Shown: piece after piece, positions 44,874-56,445 of the stretch
Layout of the letters: every line of letters starts with the position of its first letter
Numbering within the stretch: position 1 is the first letter of the stretch
Assembly: GCA_029204225.1 (NCBI GenBank)
Contig: CM055098.1
Coordinates: forward strand, 3,895,607 to 3,955,606
DNA from: Diphasiastrum complanatum
Lineage: Eukaryota > Streptophyta > Lycopodiopsida > Lycopodiales > Lycopodiaceae
Direction of reading: 5' to 3'
DNA length: 60,000 nucleotides
The notes under the pieces: model-generated
Databases searched by the model: none
Told to the model about the DNA's origin: nothing
Seen by the model: only the letters and a program-made list of their open reading frames with translations
Position numbers and translations under genes: made by a program

Positions 44874-45987
44874 ATGGCACATTCACCTACCCCGAGTGAG
44901 AGTACTCAAGAAACCTTATCCAATCAGTTTCGTCGCATGGATGAGACCCTTTCTGGCCTCGTTCTTCGCTTCGATACCGTTATGACGGGCTTTGCTACTA
45001 TGCAGTCACAGATTGATTCTTTACAACCTCATGGTCCTGGTAAAGCTCATGTTTCCTTTATTTGGGCCTCCATTTGGATTTCCATCCTCTTCTCCTTCGC
45101 TTGGCAGTGGGGTTCATTATGCACCAACCCCACCCCCTGGCTTCCCACGTCAGTCAGCTCCTACGCCACATTTTCCACGTCATCCAGCTCTTGAGTCACA
45201 ATCATTTGAGTCACGTGCGTCATTTGAGACAGTCATAGAGCTATTTGAGGTAGTCATTGAGCTACCTGAGTTAGTTCATGTCTCGCATAGTGAGTTTGAG
45301 TCACATCTACAGGTTGATGTTGCACAGGTTGATATTGCAGATGCTTCACAGGTTGATCTTACAGATACTACAAAGGTTGATGCTAATATTACAGATACTA
45401 CATGCCTTAGTGCAGTTCCCGAGTGCTTTGTTACTGTAGCCTGCTTTGATACTGTTGCATCCTTTGCTACTGCTGATGCTATTACATGCTTTGATACTGA
45501 TGCTGATACTGATGATGAGTACCTTGGTGCTGCTCCTGAGTGCCATGCTACAGATATTGTAGCCTATGTTCCTTATCACACTGCTTTTGAGTACCATGTT
45601 ACAGATGTTGTAGCCTATGCTGCTTATTACGATGAGTCTATGGTTGTTCTTTTAGATGACTTGCCTACTCATTCAGTAGTAGCACTACACGTGTCACATG
45701 CTTCTACATTTCATGATGGTTCCTACGTTGGGTGTCCTATCCCTCCGTTGATAGTTCCTATTCATATTGTATATGCGTATCTTCTAGATGCATATTTAGG
45801 CCAGAGCTTATTAGTTGGTGTTTCTGCTATTATGCCCAAGTATGATGTTATTACATTTGCGGATCATGCTCATCTAGATGCTGTTTTATATTCATGGCTA
45901 CTAGGACATTGTATATTCATGGTCCATGAGGATACCTTACAGTATTGTTGCTTTACACTCATGGGCACTATGGATCCCTTGGCATGA
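44874..45987 (+). pseudogene. E1 gag-like frame and acidic repeat spacer
   Basis: The ATG at 44874 opens MAHSPTPSESTQETL, a helical QFRRMDETLSGLVLRFDTV segment, and runs to 45194. After a shift, the frame 45180-45987 continues with a long degenerate region rich in Asp, Ala, Thr and Cys (DTTKVD, ACFDT, ECHATDIVAY). This includes IELPELVHVSHSEFESHLQV, a motif shared with E2 and E3, and LLDAYLGQSLLVGVSAIMP, which in E2 precedes the protease. The protease active site itself is missing here. No enzyme is encoded, and its function, perhaps particle formation, is inferred. Confidence 0.6.
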
Positions 45988-46677
45988 CGACTTCTACATT
46001 CTTGGGCATTGCACATACCTTGGGTTGATGTACGGTTGTCTGTTCCAGCTATTCTTTGTCAGGGTGATCTACCACAGTTTCCTTGGCATTCATGGTTGTT
46101 GCATGATCTCTTTATACTTCAGGTTCCTTGGCATTCCTGGTTGCTGCACATAGCTTGGTCTTTGATGTTGTTCCAGAGTGGTTGCCGAGCTGTGCTTTTC
46201 CGATGGTATTCTTGGGCTATTTGACTAGCTTTGGATATCTCCGTTGTTGGGGTCCTGCATATCGAGATTTTCATATGGTCTTCTTGGGCTATTCGGCTAG
46301 CCCTGGATATTTCACTTGTTGGGGCCCTTCACTACGACATATTTCTTTGGCATTCCTGGGCTATCAGAGTACCTTGAGCGAGTTTTCTTCTCGCTTGGTT
46401 TTCTTTATGCATCTACATTAGTTGCTTATAGTTGATGTACAGTGCTTTGTAGTTGCTTATAGTTACTGTACAGTGTTTTGTGGAGTTTGTGTGATACTTT
46501 TGGAGTACCTGTTGTGACGACTTATGTCCTCTCCTTCAGTATTTCCATTGGTTCATGCCTTATTTCTCCTGTATTATGAGTCTTTAGATTTATTGATTTT
46601 CGTCCTGATGATTGGTTATTACCATAGCTATTGCTTGGGGCCAACATTGTGGACAATGTTGTTTTAAAGTAGGGGAG

Positions 46678-47011
46678 AGTTATGTACTCAATACATAGCC
46701 CCTAACTAGTATACCCTTAGGTATTGGGCCATTACCATTAAGGGCATGTCCTTATGGGACCCAGATAGATAAGGTTCAGTATCCTTATCCTCTAGAAGCT
46801 TCTTTTGGGCTTCTTTGTGGGTATAAGTAGGCCCTCATTGTATTCATTTGACAGCTGATGATATTGATCTCTCTCTTTAGTCTCCTTAATCTCTCTCTTT
46901 CCTGCTTTCTAGGGTTAAGTCTTGCTTATGTGCTGCTTTCATAGCTTAAGTCTTGCTTATGTGATGCTTTCATAGTTTAGCTCTAGATCAGCTGTGGCTC
47001 TATTCGTAACT
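46678..47011 (+). repeat. E1 3' LTR
   Basis: Same length as the 5' copy and about 98% identical by eye. It follows AGTAGGGGAG and is followed by the GTAAG duplication. Confidence 0.92.
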
Positions 47012-47016
47012 GTAAG

Positions 47017-48112
47017 TATAAGAGGCAACAATGTCAACTTCCTGGCCGCAATAGAAGAATTGATAATTGTGAAGGCTCTGTCGATTGGTGTTCAAAATCA
47101 TGTTCTTTGTCTTTTTTAAGTTAACAGAGAGACCCCAAGCAGCACAAAACCGATGTAATACCTGTAAGTGACACTGCAACCCTTCTGGTGAGGGAGAAAG
47201 CATAACAATGTCATCAGCATAAAGCAGAATGGGGATGAGCAAATGAGCCAGCGGGCAACCATCTCCACCTTCTTCACGAATGAGGTGCTCAAGATCATCA
47301 ATATAAAGTGCAAACAACGGAGGGGATAGTGGACAGCCTTGCTTGACACCAACAGTGCTACAGATGGGAGAAGACAAATCAATACCCAGCCGAATACGTG
47401 CTAGAACTCTCTCATACAGAGCAACCACTGCCGCGAGAATAGAGTTGGAAAAGCCAAGCTAACGTAGTCTCCTAATCAAAAGATGACGGGGAACAGTATC
47501 AAAGGCCTTAGAGAGATCAACGAAACATATGCTTTGCCTCCTCAATGATAGTACGTAGGGTGAGGACATGATCAAGAGTGCTATAACCCCGGCGGAAGCC
47601 AGCCTGGCCAGTCGTATACAATAGTCGAGAATCAGCCTCTGTCGTAACGAAGTTCTAGAAAATAGTGGCGTACAACTTGGTCATGGTATGACCAATCATA
47701 ATAGTGAGATAGTTGTGGACATTCATGGCATCGCCTGCTTTAGGAATGGGGTAAAGGAGATTGGTGGCCCAGGGTATGGGGAAACCATCAACGACAGAGC
47801 GGTTGAAACAGCGGGCCAGGAAAGGGAGGTGAGTTTGGCAACTAGTTTGAGGAGCTCGGCTAAAAGGAGGTCAATGTCAGACGTACGATTGTTCTTGAGT
47901 TTGTAGATGGTGGCTTCAACCATGTCAGGAGCAAAGAGGTCACAGTGGGTAGAAAGAGAGATGGAAGGGTGAGCAATTGTATATAGGTTGGTTGCATAGT
48001 CGACCTAGGATTGAAGAGGGATGGGTGCACTGGATAGGGGCTTATGAAGAAAGATCTTCCAAAAAGTAGCCGAGGAAGCAGAGTGGAGGGAGCGAAGGAG
48101 GTAGGAGGACAT
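47017..48112 (-). pseudogene. LINE-B reverse transcriptase part, 5' truncated
   Basis: Minus-strand sequence from 48112 gives SSYLLRSLHSASSATFWKIF, APDMVEATIYKLKNNRTSDI, GQAGFRRGYSTLDHVLTLRTI, KAFDTVPRHLLIRRLR, GVKQGCPLSPPLFALYIDDL and LLYADDIVMLS (in 47428-47017). Compared with LINE-A it lacks some residues before KAFD, and has shifts near 47430 and 47530. It begins abruptly at 48112 inside Gypsy-2 integrase, the usual look of a 5'-truncated LINE insertion. Confidence 0.85.
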
Positions 48113-50645
48113 CATGATTATTCCCAGACTTGGGAAGTCCGATGACAAAATCCATGGAAATACTTTCTCACTCCTTACTGGGAATTTCCAACAGATGTAA
48201 CAGACCAGCTGCTTTGAGTCTTTCGGCTTTGTTAACTTGGCATTGTTCACACTTTCGAACATATGCCTCCACATGACCGTTCATTTTTGGCCAATAAAAT
48301 TCTCTTTTAACAAGGTCAAGTGTTCTTTGTATACTAGGGTGACTCGCATTGGGGCTATCGTGACACTCATGCAGGATTTGGGCCCAATGTCCACGATGTC
48401 TGCCACACAAACTTTTTCTCTACAAAAAAGTAAACCATTCCTAATGAAATACTCATCAAGTATCTTCTCTTCGTGAGACTTCTTGGAATCCTGCTTTCCA
48501 AGATTATTTTTCAAAATAGAGCTTTTTGCCAAGACTTCTTGCCATATATGACAGAAAAACTCGTCAGTCCGACAAAGATCTCGTAGAGAAAGATACAACT
48601 CGGATTGGAACTTAGCAAAGCATAACTGATTAACCTCCCAATCCGGCTCAAAGCATCAGCGACACAATTCGACGTACCACGACGGTACTTAATGTCGAAT
48701 TCGAACTCCTAAATGAGTTCTGACCAACGGGCCTTACAACCCTTGAGGTCCGAGGCATCACAGATAAACTTAAGAGACTCATGATCCATCATAGCCACGA
48801 ATTTAGATCCATACAAATAATGTCTCCAGATATTTAATGCATGGATAACAACAAAAAGTTCCCTCTCAAAAGTAGAATATCTACTTTGAGCTGGGTTTCC
48901 AACTTCTTGCTTTCGAAAGCCACTAGTTTACCATCCTAGTAAAGGACTGCACCCACCGCATAGTCACTAGCATCCGTTTCCACCAAGAAAGGTTTGCTAG
49001 GGTCCACTATGTGTAAAATAGGGGCTGTAGACACTGACATCTTCAAAGCTTCAAAGCTTTGATTAAGTTCATCAGTCCAAATAACAGGTGGACTGATTTT
49101 CGAATGCCTTTTGGCTTTTTTTTTATTACCCTTTTTAGTCTTCCTTTTGGCTTTCTTCACTCCCTTAAGAAGATTCGTTAGAGGTAATGCAATTAAGGCA
49201 TAATCTTTAATGAATTTATGGAAAAAACCTGTGAAGCCTAAAAAGGATTTAACTTTTCTTATGGTTTTCTGGATAGGCCAATCACGAACTTTTTGGACCT
49301 TATCGTAATCGATCTCAAGACCTCGATCGGAAACGATATGTCCCAATTATTTGAGTCTTGTTTGAAAAAACTCACATTTAGACTCCTTAGCATATAGCTT
49401 TGCCTGCCTTAGAATATCTAAGACCGTACGCAAATGCTCTTCATGCTCCTCAAGAGTCCTATAAATCAGGATATCGTCCAAGAATACCACCAGAAACTTT
49501 CCCAGATATGGACAAAGAATATCGTTCATAATCTGTTGGAAGGTTGTCGGGGCATTAGTTAGACCAAAGGGTTAGAGCGAAAGTCGGTTTTGAAAACATC
49601 GCCCTCGTGGATCCTTATTTGATGGTACCCTGACCTAAGGTCCAATTTGGTGAAATATCTAGCACCATTCAATCAGTCCATTAAGTCGTCCATCAGAGGT
49701 GAGGGATAACGGTTTTTAATAGTCATTTTAAAATCAACACAAAGACATATACCACCGTCTTTCTTGTCGGTTAACAATATAGGAGCTCCCCAAGGGAACT
49801 TATTGGGTCGAATATGGCCTTTACGTAATAACTCCTCAAGTTGCCTACCAACCTCATCTTCTTCCTTCGGGCTCATCCTGTAAGGAAAAAGCAATACAGG
49901 AGAGCTGGGGAAGGAGATCTATATGATGATCTACACCCCGAGAGGGGGGTAGACCCTCAGGCAATTGCTCAGGGAATATATCACTATATTCCTCCCTAAG
50001 TCTTTTAAAGATTTTACCCTCAGGTGTTAATTCTAAATTAACATCAGAAAAAGACAAAGCTTTGGGGAAAGACAATACATCAACATTGAAATTAGTAACA
50101 AAAGCATCCATGTAAGATTCATCTTTCAAATAACATAAATACGAGTGATACTCGGAATCCATCAAACATTGATTAGCCTCATGAGCAATTACAAAAGCTA
50201 GTTCGGGCTCATCGCCTTCAAGATGAACCATTGAGCCATTATGCAAAAAAGATAAACTATGAGTTACATAATCTTTCCTTTCCTAGCATAAAACCATTCT
50301 TTACCTAGGATTAAGTCTACCTTACCAAGATTCATAATATGGAAATAAAAACTATCTACATGGTTCTGAATCCTCAACGGTATGTGAGGGACAAACTGGT
50401 CCCAGACCTGTTGCTCCCCACCCGCTGCCATCCTAACCACGTACTTGTCGTCACTTGGGGTTGGCTGCCTATGAGCCCATTCATGCGAATGAGGTCGTGA
50501 GCCCAAAAACCGCAGTACTACAACAACAATTACTACAAACAGTTTCATCCTTAAAGGACACATCAATACAAGAAATTGAAGAATTACCTGGTGCCTTGAA
50601 AGAGCGGCCACCCTTCTTCCATATCTTCGAGCAGTCCTTAAAGAG
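48113..50645 (-). pseudogene. Gypsy-2 protease, RT, RNase H and integrase start
   Basis: Read leftwards: half of the Gag zinc knuckle (KDCSKIWKKG, from 50645), a protease remnant with LILGKEWF (50330), the [23 protein letters not shown] linker, RT ([24 protein letters not shown] with catalytic FLDD near 49490), SFLGFTGFFHKFIKDYA, and RNase H (ETDASDYAVGAVLY). The integrase finger follows (HECHDSPNASHPSIQRTLDL…CEQC) and then the core start SISMDFVIGLP, cut at 48112 by LINE-B. Several stops and shifts are present. It is clearly related to Gypsy-1 but is older. Confidence 0.88.
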
Positions 50646-50992
50646 AGTTACGAATGCAACCACAATTGATCTAGAGCTAAGCTATGAAAGCATCACATAA
50701 GCAAGACTTAACCCTAGAAAGCATGAAAGAGACATTAAGGAGACTAAAGAGAGAGATCAATATCATCAGCTGAGTAACAAATGACACAGATTCCCTACTT
50801 ATAGCCTAGAGGAAGCCCTAAAAGGAAGCTTCCAGTGGCTAGGGCCCAACTGGGAGGGATAATAGTGCGCCCTCCAAGAAGGCCCCCACTCTCCAGTAAT
50901 ATGTCCAAATGTCCCAATAATGAATAATAAGGCCCAAGGCCAACCATATAGTCTAAATGTCAATAATGAATAAAAAATGGCCCAAGGCCTAC
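50646..50992 (-). repeat. E2 3' LTR (5' end missing)
   Basis: Matches 54367-54776 and 57357-57747. In place of the first 60 or so bases lies a 31 bp copy of E2 internal sequence (50993-51023 repeats 52417-52447). Confidence 0.85.
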
Positions 50993-51193
50993 GCAACCTG
51001 TATATGTGACTCTGACTCACTATAAGGGTGGAAAATGTGGAACGGTAAGGGCCAAAGGCACATGAATCATATAAGGAACGGTAGAAAATATCATGAGGCA
51101 GATACAACCTGATCACGAATAGCGAGGGAACCATCAACCGTGGACCCGTGAAGAACCCCAGAGAACTCAGCAGGAAAATCGGCCATAACGGAC

Positions 51194-52132
51194 TCAAGAG
51201 ATGGAGATATAGAATGGAGAAGATACTACACCAACCACCGAACCAAGAGGGCTATTTGAGGTATGCGCAGAAGCAATAGTAGAAATACCACCAAGGTATA
51301 CGACCTCAATATCAATGGAACCAGGAATGACCACTGAATACGATATATGTGAATCAAGGCATATAGGCGCAAGGCACGTAGCAACAACCTGTAAATCCGG
51401 AGCAGCATCAACTTGAGGAAGAGGACCCACGGATGGTGAAAGTGAAGCAGCAATTGATGTACTCTGAATGGAAAGAAGAGCTGCATCTTGAGCCTTTGGC
51501 AGGCTACGCGTAAACTGCTTCCCGGGTAACCAACTGATAGTTACCATGGGAATCAATACCAGCAAGTGAATGATGCTGACCATCATGAGTAAAGGAAAGT
51601 GTCTGCTGAGAGAGATCCACAACAACAGTACCAAGTGAAGAGAACCAGTCTGCACCAAAAATACTGTCATAGCGCTCCAGAGGAATGATGTAGAAATCTG
51701 CCTGACCAGAGAAAAATCACCAATGTGATAATCCAAGCCCTGAAACATCTGAGAACTGAGAAAAGAATAGGAACGAGCAACCTCAACACTGAGAGGCTGG
51801 GAAGCAGGAACAGGTGTAGCATGAATCCTGGTGGAAATGTAACTGCTAATAATTGAATGTGTACTGCCTGTATCCACTAAACCAATATACTCTCGCCCCA
51901 CATCTAGAATAATATGATCCAGAAATGGAACAACATACGTAGGCATAATAACAGAAGCATCAACTGATAAATTCTGGCCTAAATATGCCTCTAGAAGAAC
52001 CACATATTCATCTAGACGGGTATCAACAAAATCAGCTAGTGAGTATACAGTAGGACCATCATGAATTGTATAACCATATGCCATATGGAGATCTACTGGA
52101 GAAGTAGGCAAAGCATCTGAAAGAGCAACCAT
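51194..52132 (-). pseudogene. E2 aspartic protease region
   Basis: The minus frame contains VVLLEAYLGQNLSVDASVIMP, then YIGLVDTGSTHSIIS, a retropepsin active site (DTGS at 51874-51863). In another frame farther on is IFGADWFSSLG (about 51668-51635), the usual 'ILG.DW' companion motif, so one frameshift separates them. Gag-derived particles of LTR elements are processed by such proteases; here it lies without RT or integrase. The tail (to 51194) is Ser/Ala/Pro-rich with no known motif. Confidence 0.75.
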
Positions 52133-52268
52133 AGACCCATGAATAATAGGAGATAAGGAGCATAGGCGACAACATCTATAGCATGGCGTGCAAGAACATG
52201 AGTAGCATCAAAGTACTCAACAACAATATCAAAGCATGCAACAACATCGGCTGTAGTAGCAAGGCATA

Positions 52269-53012
52269 CTAGATCAGTACAAAGCGTGGAACAATATCAT
52301 AGCATGGAACAGCATCGGCTGTAGTAGCAAGGCATACTATATCAGTATCAAAGCATGCAACGGCATCAGCAATAGTATCACAGCATGCTATATCAGTATC
52401 ATGGACCATATCAGCCGCAACCTGTATATGTGACTCTGACTCACTATGGGATACAATGATGAGCTCAGGTAGATCAATAACTATCTCAAGTAAATCAGGC
52501 AACCCGCTCACACTATGTGATATAGAATCATCCGCATGTGTATCGCTAGCAATGTGTGAATCAACCTCATGTGAATCGCTAGAAATGTGTGACTCTATCT
52601 CTATTTGTCCTACACAAGAAAATGGAACCTCGCGTATGGAAGAATGCTCACGAGGGGAATCATAAGAAGTAGAACTCTCAAGACCTATAATACCACTCGT
52701 AAGCGCGAGAGGAGGAACAAATGCGGAATCATCATTGAAAAATATAAGAAGGCGAAGTACAGGTAGAAAGTCATGCCACTCAAAGATAGGTGGATGACAA
52801 TGGAGATAGTCAAACCACTTCGACCTAGCAGAACCCTTTAAGAGATAAATTGCATCAAGAATCTTAATAGGACCTGGACAAGTTGGCCGAGAAGTATCAA
52901 AGAAATACTGAAGACGTGTGACCCATTTGTCTAACATATGTTCAGATGGTATATCACTATTAAAAATAGAAAGATAATCTATAGGGGATAGAGACCGAAA
53001 ATCAGAAGTCAT
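52269..53012 (-). CDS. E2 gag-like protein
   Basis: The ATG at 53012 gives MTSDFRSLSPIDYLSIFNSD, then SEHMLDKWVTRLQYFFDTSR, ILDAIYLLKGSARSKWFDYL and SEWHDFLPVLRLLIF-like segments. The pattern of W-x-L-x-x-F, 'LKGSA--W--' and F-x-V-L-x-L resembles Ty3-type Gag cores, though I do not recognise the family. A spacer follows with repeated SHISSDSHEVDSHIASD and LPELIIVSHSESESHIQV, and ACFDT units. The frame is open to 52269 with no stop for about 248 codons. The start is chosen because E3 has the same ATG after a conserved leader block (AACCACCCAAATTATTTGG). Confidence 0.65.
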   Translation of the reverse strand: MTSDFRSLSPIDYLSIFNSDIPSEHMLDKWVTRLQYFFDTSRPTCPGPIKILDAIYLLKGSARSKWFDYLHCHPPIFEWHDFLPVLRLLIFFNDDSAFVPPLALTSGIIGLESSTSYDSPREHSSIREVPFSCVGQIEIESHISSDSHEVDSHIASDTHADDSISHSVSGLPDLLEIVIDLPELIIVSHSESESHIQVAADMVHDTDIACCDTIADAVACFDTDIVCLATTADAVPCYDIVPRFVLI

Positions 53013-54353
53013 GATTAAAAATAAAATCAAAAGTAATTGAAAAGAATACATAACCCAATGATCCAAATAATTTGGGTGGTTTTTTTTTTTTCCAAGCGTT
53101 GTAACAGAAAACGAAAACAGAATCACATTAAAAAATAAATCAAAGTCGGAGACAAACCGGAATACACTAAAATACTGACAGGTAACTGAGAATCAAGTTA
53201 AGGAGAAACCGTAAAAGAAAAGCAAACAATGAAGGATCCAAAATGTTTGCCTTGTGTTTTTTTTTTTTTTTCTAATCGTAACAAAATGAAATTGAGCACC
53301 AGATCTTAACAAAAAAGTGAGATAAAGAAAAACAAAACAATATCACACTAAAACGGAAGTAATGTAAAAAGAGACTATAAAAGGCAGCAATGAATACCTC
53401 GAGAGGTAATGTAATCAAAATGAAATGGAGAAGAACATCGGATGTTGTTAAGAGCCGGCAAAAATAAAATGAGGAGAATGGTTGAAAATCTAAAGATCCC
53501 CGAGCAGTGTTAAAATTTCTTGCAAATTCAAGGAACAGTAGGCTGTAGGCAAATCATTGTAGATCGTAGGTAGGTAGAGTAGGGTGCAGGTCCGTAAGGT
53601 AATGGAACTGAGGCAACTAGGAACAATGATAAAGAGAGAAGAGAGAAGCGAAAGATTGAAGTAAATCGGAAGTAGGCAGGTATAGAAAGAATCCGTCACT
53701 AGCTAGAGAGGTGGAAGCCAGGCAATGTTGGAGGCAATGACAGCAATGACAGCTGTGGAAAGATGAAGTGCTCCAGAAAGGTAGGAAAGGATGAGAGGAG
53801 CAGAGTTGTTGAGGCAGGTTGCCAGTGAACAGATCACCAGAAGGTAGTAGGGGGACGTGGAGGAGCGATCAATGAAGTAGGGAGAGGTACGTAGGCAGAT
53901 GAGTGATAGAGTTGCGTTGGAGGTGATGTAGATCATAGGCTAGAGATAGGTGTAGAACTTACAGAGATAGTGAGATCTCAGGCAATGTAGATAGGCTGAA
54001 GGAGGAGTATAATCAACAGGGAAGGCAGTAATGAAGGAATAGAGGCAGCAAAGGTAGGAATGAAGGTAGAAGGAGCACTAGCTGGCGGATCAGAGAAGAG
54101 GCAGCAAGAAGAGAGAGAGAGCTGCAGAAGGTAGAAGCAATGCTGGAGAGAGAAGGCGGCCAAATCCAGATCCTTCGTTAAAGCTCTTCCAACCTGCAAA
54201 CAAAAGAGAGAGAACAGATGGCAGATCGTAGGCCCTTCAATGAAGATCCTACAACCTGCTAGCAAAAAAGAAAACACAACAAGAAATTCAAAAATTCAAA
54301 CAACCTAAAAAGAAACCAAAAAGCACAAAACACTTCCCAATAGCTCAGGAAAG

Positions 54354-54366
54354 TGCTCTAATACCA
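54354..54366 (-). promoter_or_regulatory. E2 primer-binding site
   Basis: The reverse complement reads TGGTATTAGAGCA, one substitution from the iMet primer site. Confidence 0.8.
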
Positions 54367-54776
54367 AGCTGCGAATGCAACCACAACTGATCTAGAGCTA
54401 AGCTGTGAAAGCATCACATAATCAACACTTAACCCTAGAAAGCAGGAAAGAGAGATTAAGGAGACTAAAGAGAGAGATCAATATCATTAGCTGAGTAACA
54501 AATGACACAGATTCCCTACTTATAGCCTAGAGGGAGCCCTAAAAGGAAGCTTCCAGTGGCTAGGGCCCAACTGGGAGGGATAATAGTGCACCCTCCAAGA
54601 AGGCACCCACTCTCCAGTAATATGTCCAAATGTCCCAATAATGAATAATAAGGCCCAAGGCCAACCATATAGTCTAAGTGTCAATAATGAATAAAAAAGG
54701 GCCTAAGGCCTGCTTATGCATAGAGTAAAGTAAATGTAAATGGATGTGGCAAATGTAATGAGTCGAGTTCATAATT
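54367..54776 (-). repeat. E2 5' LTR
   Basis: About 410 bp on the minus strand. It is followed by the primer-binding site and shares its whole length with the E3 LTR and its R-U5 half with E1 and E4. Confidence 0.87.
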
Positions 54777-55125
54777 GAGAAGTGCCCCTTCTCCATACAG
54801 GAGAAACACACACATCGCTTTTGGCCTTGTCAAAGTCTGCTCTCTCCAACCAAGGGCGCTTCTTTTTTTTTCCCGATGGGGAAGCTACGTCGACAACTTT
54901 CTCTTTGCCCTTTTTCAAGGAAGGGCCCGAAGAGGATTTGTTCTTGGATTCAGGCTTCTGTTGCTCTTTGCGGGTTACCGCGTGCGTATCGTCAAAAATC
55001 CTCGCGAAACGCACTCCAACCTCAAGGGATTGTGGCTTATTACGACGGACCTCTAATTGATAGTCTTTGGGCAAGCCCAAAATAAAATGAAGTTTGAGGA
55101 GAACTCCGTCAATGCGGTTAACAAT
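54777..55125 (-). pseudogene. Gypsy-2 Gag fragment
   Basis: The minus frame has LGLPKDYQLEVRRNKPQSLE, a Lys/Ser-rich linker and, in a shifted frame at the left end, C-FS-C-MEKG-H, the first half of the CCHC knuckle whose other half lies at 50645. Gypsy-1 has the corresponding G-LPKDYQVDVRRN. The 5' part of Gypsy-2 (Gag N-terminus, LTR) is absent; E3 leader sequence begins within about 100 bp. Confidence 0.82.
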
Positions 55126-55577
55126 GTTATGGTTTAAGTTTGATCAGTTTCACCATGTATTTTAGCGCCACGCAATTTTTAATTTGCGTTGTATTCTCTC
55201 AAAGTTTAAATAGGCTTACCAAATTTGTAAACATTATAAAAATTTATTGTAAAGGTTTTAAAACCTTGAGTAGGCCCATAAGTTGTACATGGGGCCCTAG
55301 GGGGCGATTTTACATGCTAATTTTTAGCGCCCTAATTCATCACCATTTTCAGCAGTTTTCTCCATTTTTTTTCAAGTTATGTGCGGATTTTGGTAGCTAC
55401 TGCCCAGCGCCCTACTACCTTGCCATCTTCGACGGATTTCTCCACCGATTTGCTGTCCATTTTGCTGATTGTTTGGAGGCTGTCCAGCGCCCTACTTCAT
55501 CACGATTTTTAGCAGTTTTTCCATCATTTTGCAGGACATTTGTGGATCCTACTAGCTGTTATCCAACACCCATTTTA

Positions 55578-55646
<69 letters not shown>

Positions 55647-56445
55647 GTTTTGCAGATTATCACTATCGTTTGGAGGAGGACAGGCGCCCTATTGCTGCCC
55701 ACCTACTGCCCATTTTCCAGCCCACCATCACCTACTTCCAGCACCCTACTTTACTTTCCGCTTGCTGTCCACAACTCAAACCTATTTGTACTCTTTCCCA
55801 GCCCACCCCTCCTTGCACTGTCTCCACCTTTCTACTTATTTTCTAGCTTTGCTTGCTGGCTGCCTAACCCTCTCTTTTTGGGACTCACCTTCCTTACTTG
55901 GCTGTCCATTTTCCAGCCACATACTCCAGTACTTGCTACTTCTTTCTCTCGTTATTTGGTTGCTTTTGCAGGCCTCTCTTATCTCTATTTGGTGGCTGCC
56001 TGGCATCTCTCCATTTTACTACCGTTTTCAGCACGCTTTCGATTGCAGTTGCGAGGTACTACTTACACTATTTGTCATTTCCCTCTTTTTTTAGCAGCCT
56101 TTGTCACGTCTTTTCATTGGCATACCTGTTGTGACGACTTATGTCCTCTCTTTCAGTTCGTCCACTTGATTAGCGTCTTGCCTAGCTTATTTTCTGCCTG
56201 TGGCTGTTGTTTTGTTATTTCCATTCCATTTTGTAGTTTGTGATTTCCATCGCATTTTTCATTTTGCCTTTTGTTATTTGTTATTAGTTTCCGTTCCATT
56301 TGCGTTTCGATTCCATAATTCATTTTCATTGCACTTTTTCTTCATTTTCTACGCTCCATTATAAAAAAATAAAAAAAACCACCCAAATTATTTGGATCAT
56401 TGGGTTACTTATTCTTTTCTGTTACTTTTAATTCAATTTTTTGTC

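Larger units (their letters stand above)
43571..47011 (+). mobile_element. E1: complete E-family LTR element without RT or integrase
   Basis: Two 334 bp LTRs (43571-43904, 46678-47011) start AGTTATG and end CGTAACT, differing at about seven positions, mostly transitions. A primer site (TGGTATCAAAGCA, 43905-43917) follows the 5' LTR and a purine tract (AGGGGAG) precedes the 3' LTR. GTAAG at 43566-43570 and 47012-47016 is a perfect target duplication, and the LINE-B frame rejoins when the element and one GTAAG are removed. The interior encodes no polymerase or integrase; it holds a leader, a captured copia segment, a gag-like frame and an acidic spacer. Confidence 0.92.
50646..54776 (-). mobile_element. 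E2: E-family LTR element with gag and protease
   Basis: On the minus strand the 5' LTR is 54776-54367 (410 bp, AATTATG…CGCAGCT). The primer site TGGTATTAGAGCA is at 54366-54354, and the 3' LTR is 50992-50646, lacking its first 60 or so bases. It is inserted into the Gypsy-2 Gag zinc knuckle: the two halves (C-FS-C-MEKG-H and LFKD-C) are restored if one 5 bp duplication is removed (TTCTC/CTCTT, two mismatches). The interior encodes a gag-like protein and a retropepsin but no RT or integrase was found. Confidence 0.85.

Noticed and set aside
45940-46421. Frames with repeated 'LGIPGC' and 'FLGYS' phrases
   Set aside because: Translations of degenerate CTTGGCATTC-type repeats at the E1 3' end; no consistent frame.
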